From the NCBI GenBank assembly GCA_964459305.1, contig CAYWNA010000008.1:61574-125573 (forward strand): a stretch of 64,000 nucleotides of DNA, read 5' to 3'. Positions 62,276 through 64,000 of the stretch are shown one piece after another. Under the pieces are notes generated by a model that was given only the letters and a program-made list of their open reading frames with translations, was not told the DNA's origin and made no database searches. This DNA comes from CAYWNA01 sp964459305 (GTDB taxonomy: Bacteria; Planctomycetota; Planctomycetia; Pirellulales; Pirellulaceae). Position numbers and translations under genes: made by a program. Each line of letters opens with the position of its first letter. Positions within the stretch are counted from its first letter, which is position 1.

Positions 62276-62974
62276 TCATACCCAGCGATACCAAACACAC
62301 ACGGACTGCATCCAGCGCACGGCTCGCACAAAGGCTCCAGCCAACTTGGGTACACTCAGCTGTATGGGGCGCCTCTCCAGACAGCGAATTACATGTCGAG
62401 CGGCTTGGTCTCTGGAGATCAGCAGCGGCCTGCTCGGCGCTTTGGCCATTTTGGTATCGACGAAGCCGAAACGGACGTTCGTGACGCTCACGCCGTGCCT
62501 CCGAAGCTTCAGGCCCATGGAGACCAAGTAGTTGCTGAAGCCCGATTTCGACGCGGAGTAGGAGGGGGCGTCGATGTTGTAGAAATCATCCGCGAGGCTA
62601 GACAGCCCGATGAAATGCCCCGCCCTCCGTTCCAGCCAGTGTGGTACGAGCACTTTCATGGTGCGCACCATGGCCGTCAGGTTCACCTCGAACACGCGAG
62701 CTTCGTTGGACAGGTCGGGCAACTCCAATCCAGAGCCCATGCCCGCGCAGTAGATGCAGGCGTCAAAGGGCCCCTCTTCGAATAGAAGACGTTGAAGCAG
62801 TTCCGGATACTCGGGCGAGGCGACATCTAGGATCTCGTGCCTAGGTCCGCAGTCGCCGAGAGGGCTGGGACTACGCGAGACGCCGACTACCCGATCACCA
62901 CGTGCGATGAGGGCCTCTGTAACCGCCGCGCCAATTCCGTCGGAATTTCCGATGACTAAGATGCTGCTAGACAT
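62276..62974 (-). CDS. Short-chain dehydrogenase/reductase
   Basis: A 232-residue SDR. Nucleotide-binding GNSDGIG (residues 10-16), the D/N motifs (CIYCAGMG), catalytic Ser in GLSSLADD, and Tyr139-x3-Lys143 in SYSASKSGF are all present. The substrate pocket region (VRFGFVDTKMAKAP) is of the classical type. The C-terminus (AVRWMQSVCVWYRWV) is hydrophobic and could touch the membrane. The substrate is unknown. It stands alone. Confidence 0.9.
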   Translation of the reverse strand: MSSSILVIGNSDGIGAAVTEALIARGDRVVGVSRSPSPLGDCGPRHEILDVASPEYPELLQRLLFEEGPFDACIYCAGMGSGLELPDLSNEARVFEVNLTAMVRTMKVLVPHWLERRAGHFIGLSSLADDFYNIDAPSYSASKSGFSNYLVSMGLKLRRHGVSVTNVRFGFVDTKMAKAPSRPLLISRDQAARHVIRCLERRPIQLSVPKLAGAFVRAVRWMQSVCVWYRWV

Positions 62975-63189
62975 GACTGAAGTCTGTCAATACACAATTC
63001 ATCCCTTTGTGTCGACTCCTTTTTGGCAGACGCGGACGAAACTCTCTATAACCGTCGTGGTCTTTTGTCGAGAACTCTAGTTGCCCGAATACGACCGACA
63101 CAGTCGACGAACTCGGTCTGATCACCTTGCTTGATCTCCGTATCGACAAAACGCGAAACCGGATCTCGGTCACGTTGCGAGCGAGTGCC

Positions 63190-64000
63190 CTACTTCCCCT
63201 TGCGGCGGCCCTTCTTGTATCCATCCGCAACCGGCGCGTCTACTACTTCCCGATCGGGGAACGACGCGGCCATGTGTCTTTTTAGCTTGGCGTGTTCCGG
63301 TTTGCCGGCCAGGTTATCCCATTCCATTGGATCGTTCGCGTGATCGTACAGCTCTTCGGTTCCATCGCTGTAGCGGATGTAGCGCCAGCGTTCGCAACGC
63401 ACGCCGTGATGACCACGTCCGTGGGTGGTCAATGCCAGCCGCTCCCACGGCGAGTCCGGTTTCTCTAGCAGCGGGCGAAAGCTGACTCCTTCGACGTGTC
63501 TTGGCACAGCCAGGCCGCAAAGGTCGGCCAACGTTGGATAGATGGCCATGAAATCAACGGGACGCGAGCAAAGACTGCCTTGTTTCACCACACCGGGAGC
63601 GACGAAGATCAATGGCGCGCAGGTGGCCTCTTCCCACAATGTGAACTTGCGCCAATGGTGCTTCTCGCCAAGGTGCCAGCCGTGATCGCCCCAGAGCACA
63701 ATCACGGTGTTATTGGCCATCGGACTGCGGTCGAGGGCATCGACAAGGCGGCCCACTTGATCGTCGACGAACGTGCAAGTTGCCAGGTATGCCTGCACGG
63801 CATCGCGCCACTGATCGGCGTCGATTACGGCCTTGTGGTCGCCCTCCGGTCGCGCCATTTTCTGGCCGATACTGGGAATGTCGTCCAGGTCGTCGTCGGG
63901 GACGTCGGGCAACGTAATTTTGTCTTTGGGGTACATATCGAAGTACTTCTGCGGCGCGAACCATGGCAGGTGCGGCTTGACGATGCCGACGGCCAGAAAC
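63190..64000 (-). CDS. Sulfatase, C-terminal part (cut by window edge)
   Basis: The frame is open to the window end: FLAVGIVKPHLPWFAPQKYF continues into MYPKDKITLPDVPDDDLDDI. Alkaline-phosphatase-fold motifs include VLWGDHGWHLGEKHHWRKFT (metal ligands Asp-His and the active-site Lys/His), TLWEEATCAPLIF and the short C-terminal domain. The order KPHLPW, MYP and DQVGRL is that of iduronate-2-sulfatase-like enzymes (sulfatase family S1), abundant in planctomycetes that degrade sulfated polysaccharides. The N-terminal part with the formylglycine Cys/Ser lies outside the window. It ends with a Lys/Arg-rich tail. Confidence 0.92.
   Translation of the reverse strand, partial: FLAVGIVKPHLPWFAPQKYFDMYPKDKITLPDVPDDDLDDIPSIGQKMARPEGDHKAVIDADQWRDAVQAYLATCTFVDDQVGRLVDALDRSPMANNTVIVLWGDHGWHLGEKHHWRKFTLWEEATCAPLIFVAPGVVKQGSLCSRPVDFMAIYPTLADLCGLAVPRHVEGVSFRPLLEKPDSPWERLALTTHGRGHHGVRCERWRYIRYSDGTEELYDHANDPMEWDNLAGKPEHAKLKRHMAASFPDREVVDAPVADGYKKGRRKGK

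Overview
This GC-rich window most likely comes from the chromosome of a planctomycete (Pirellulales-like). I infer this from several von Willebrand A/Bat-type aerotolerance gene sets, a giant DUF4175 coiled-coil membrane protein, a sulfatase, a DUF6263-type secreted protein, NPCBM and squalene-cyclase-like secreted proteins, and intergenic spaces packed with REP-like palindromes. No rRNA, tRNA, CRISPR array, transposase or prophage gene was recognised.

Layout. 1-6.7 kb: 3' end of a YfbK-like VWA protein, then a minus-strand set of BatC-like TPR protein, BatD, BatE-like lipoprotein and trmL. 6.9-12 kb: housekeeping genes ispD, gapA (with terminator), hisN, an Rrf2 regulator, lspA and a DksA/TraR-type zinc-finger gene. 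12.2-16.6 kb: an OleC-like ligase and two secreted-protein genes bracketed by 120-bp inverted repeats. 16.8-26.0 kb: a tightly coupled minus-strand operon (BatA-like, second VWA protein, DUF4175 protein, small exported protein). 26.4-31 kb: a tRNA-queuosine mannosyltransferase-like gene, a DUF6263-like protein, a Rieske protein and a B12-type radical SAM protein. 31-41.7 kb: a metal-resistance island with a DmeF-like CDF exporter, a CzcA/CusA RND pump, a CzcB/CusB adaptor, His-rich lipoproteins, two secreted Cys/His-rich proteins, and decayed genes (an interrupted, internally deleted ABC permease and a truncated lipoprotein duplicate). 42-48 kb: a secreted nitrilase-fold hydrolase, a zinc-ribbon/STAS protein, an MtaA/CmuA-like methyltransferase, and a small membrane protein with a sodium:solute symporter.

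48.2-56.5 kb: a complete F1Fo ATP synthase operon (atpZ-like, atpI, atpB, atpE, atpF, atpH, atpA, atpG, atpD, atpC). Subunits a and b have unusual N-terminal extensions, the atpG-atpD gap carries REP-like hairpins, and a perfect TGTGA-N6-TCACA operator lies upstream. hisI and hisG follow. 58.4-60 kb holds a secreted protein with twelve exact 11-residue repeats. 60.2-62 kb is a degraded region of tiny membrane ORFs and a pseudogene. The window ends with an SDR oxidoreductase and the C-terminal part of a sulfatase.

The most distinctive non-genic feature is at least two families of long imperfect hairpins, repeated around the window. Their mismatch positions are conserved while loop sequence varies. 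One family and several single hairpins start with GTAG, the hallmark tetranucleotide of REP elements mobilised by RAYT (TnpA-REP) transposases.
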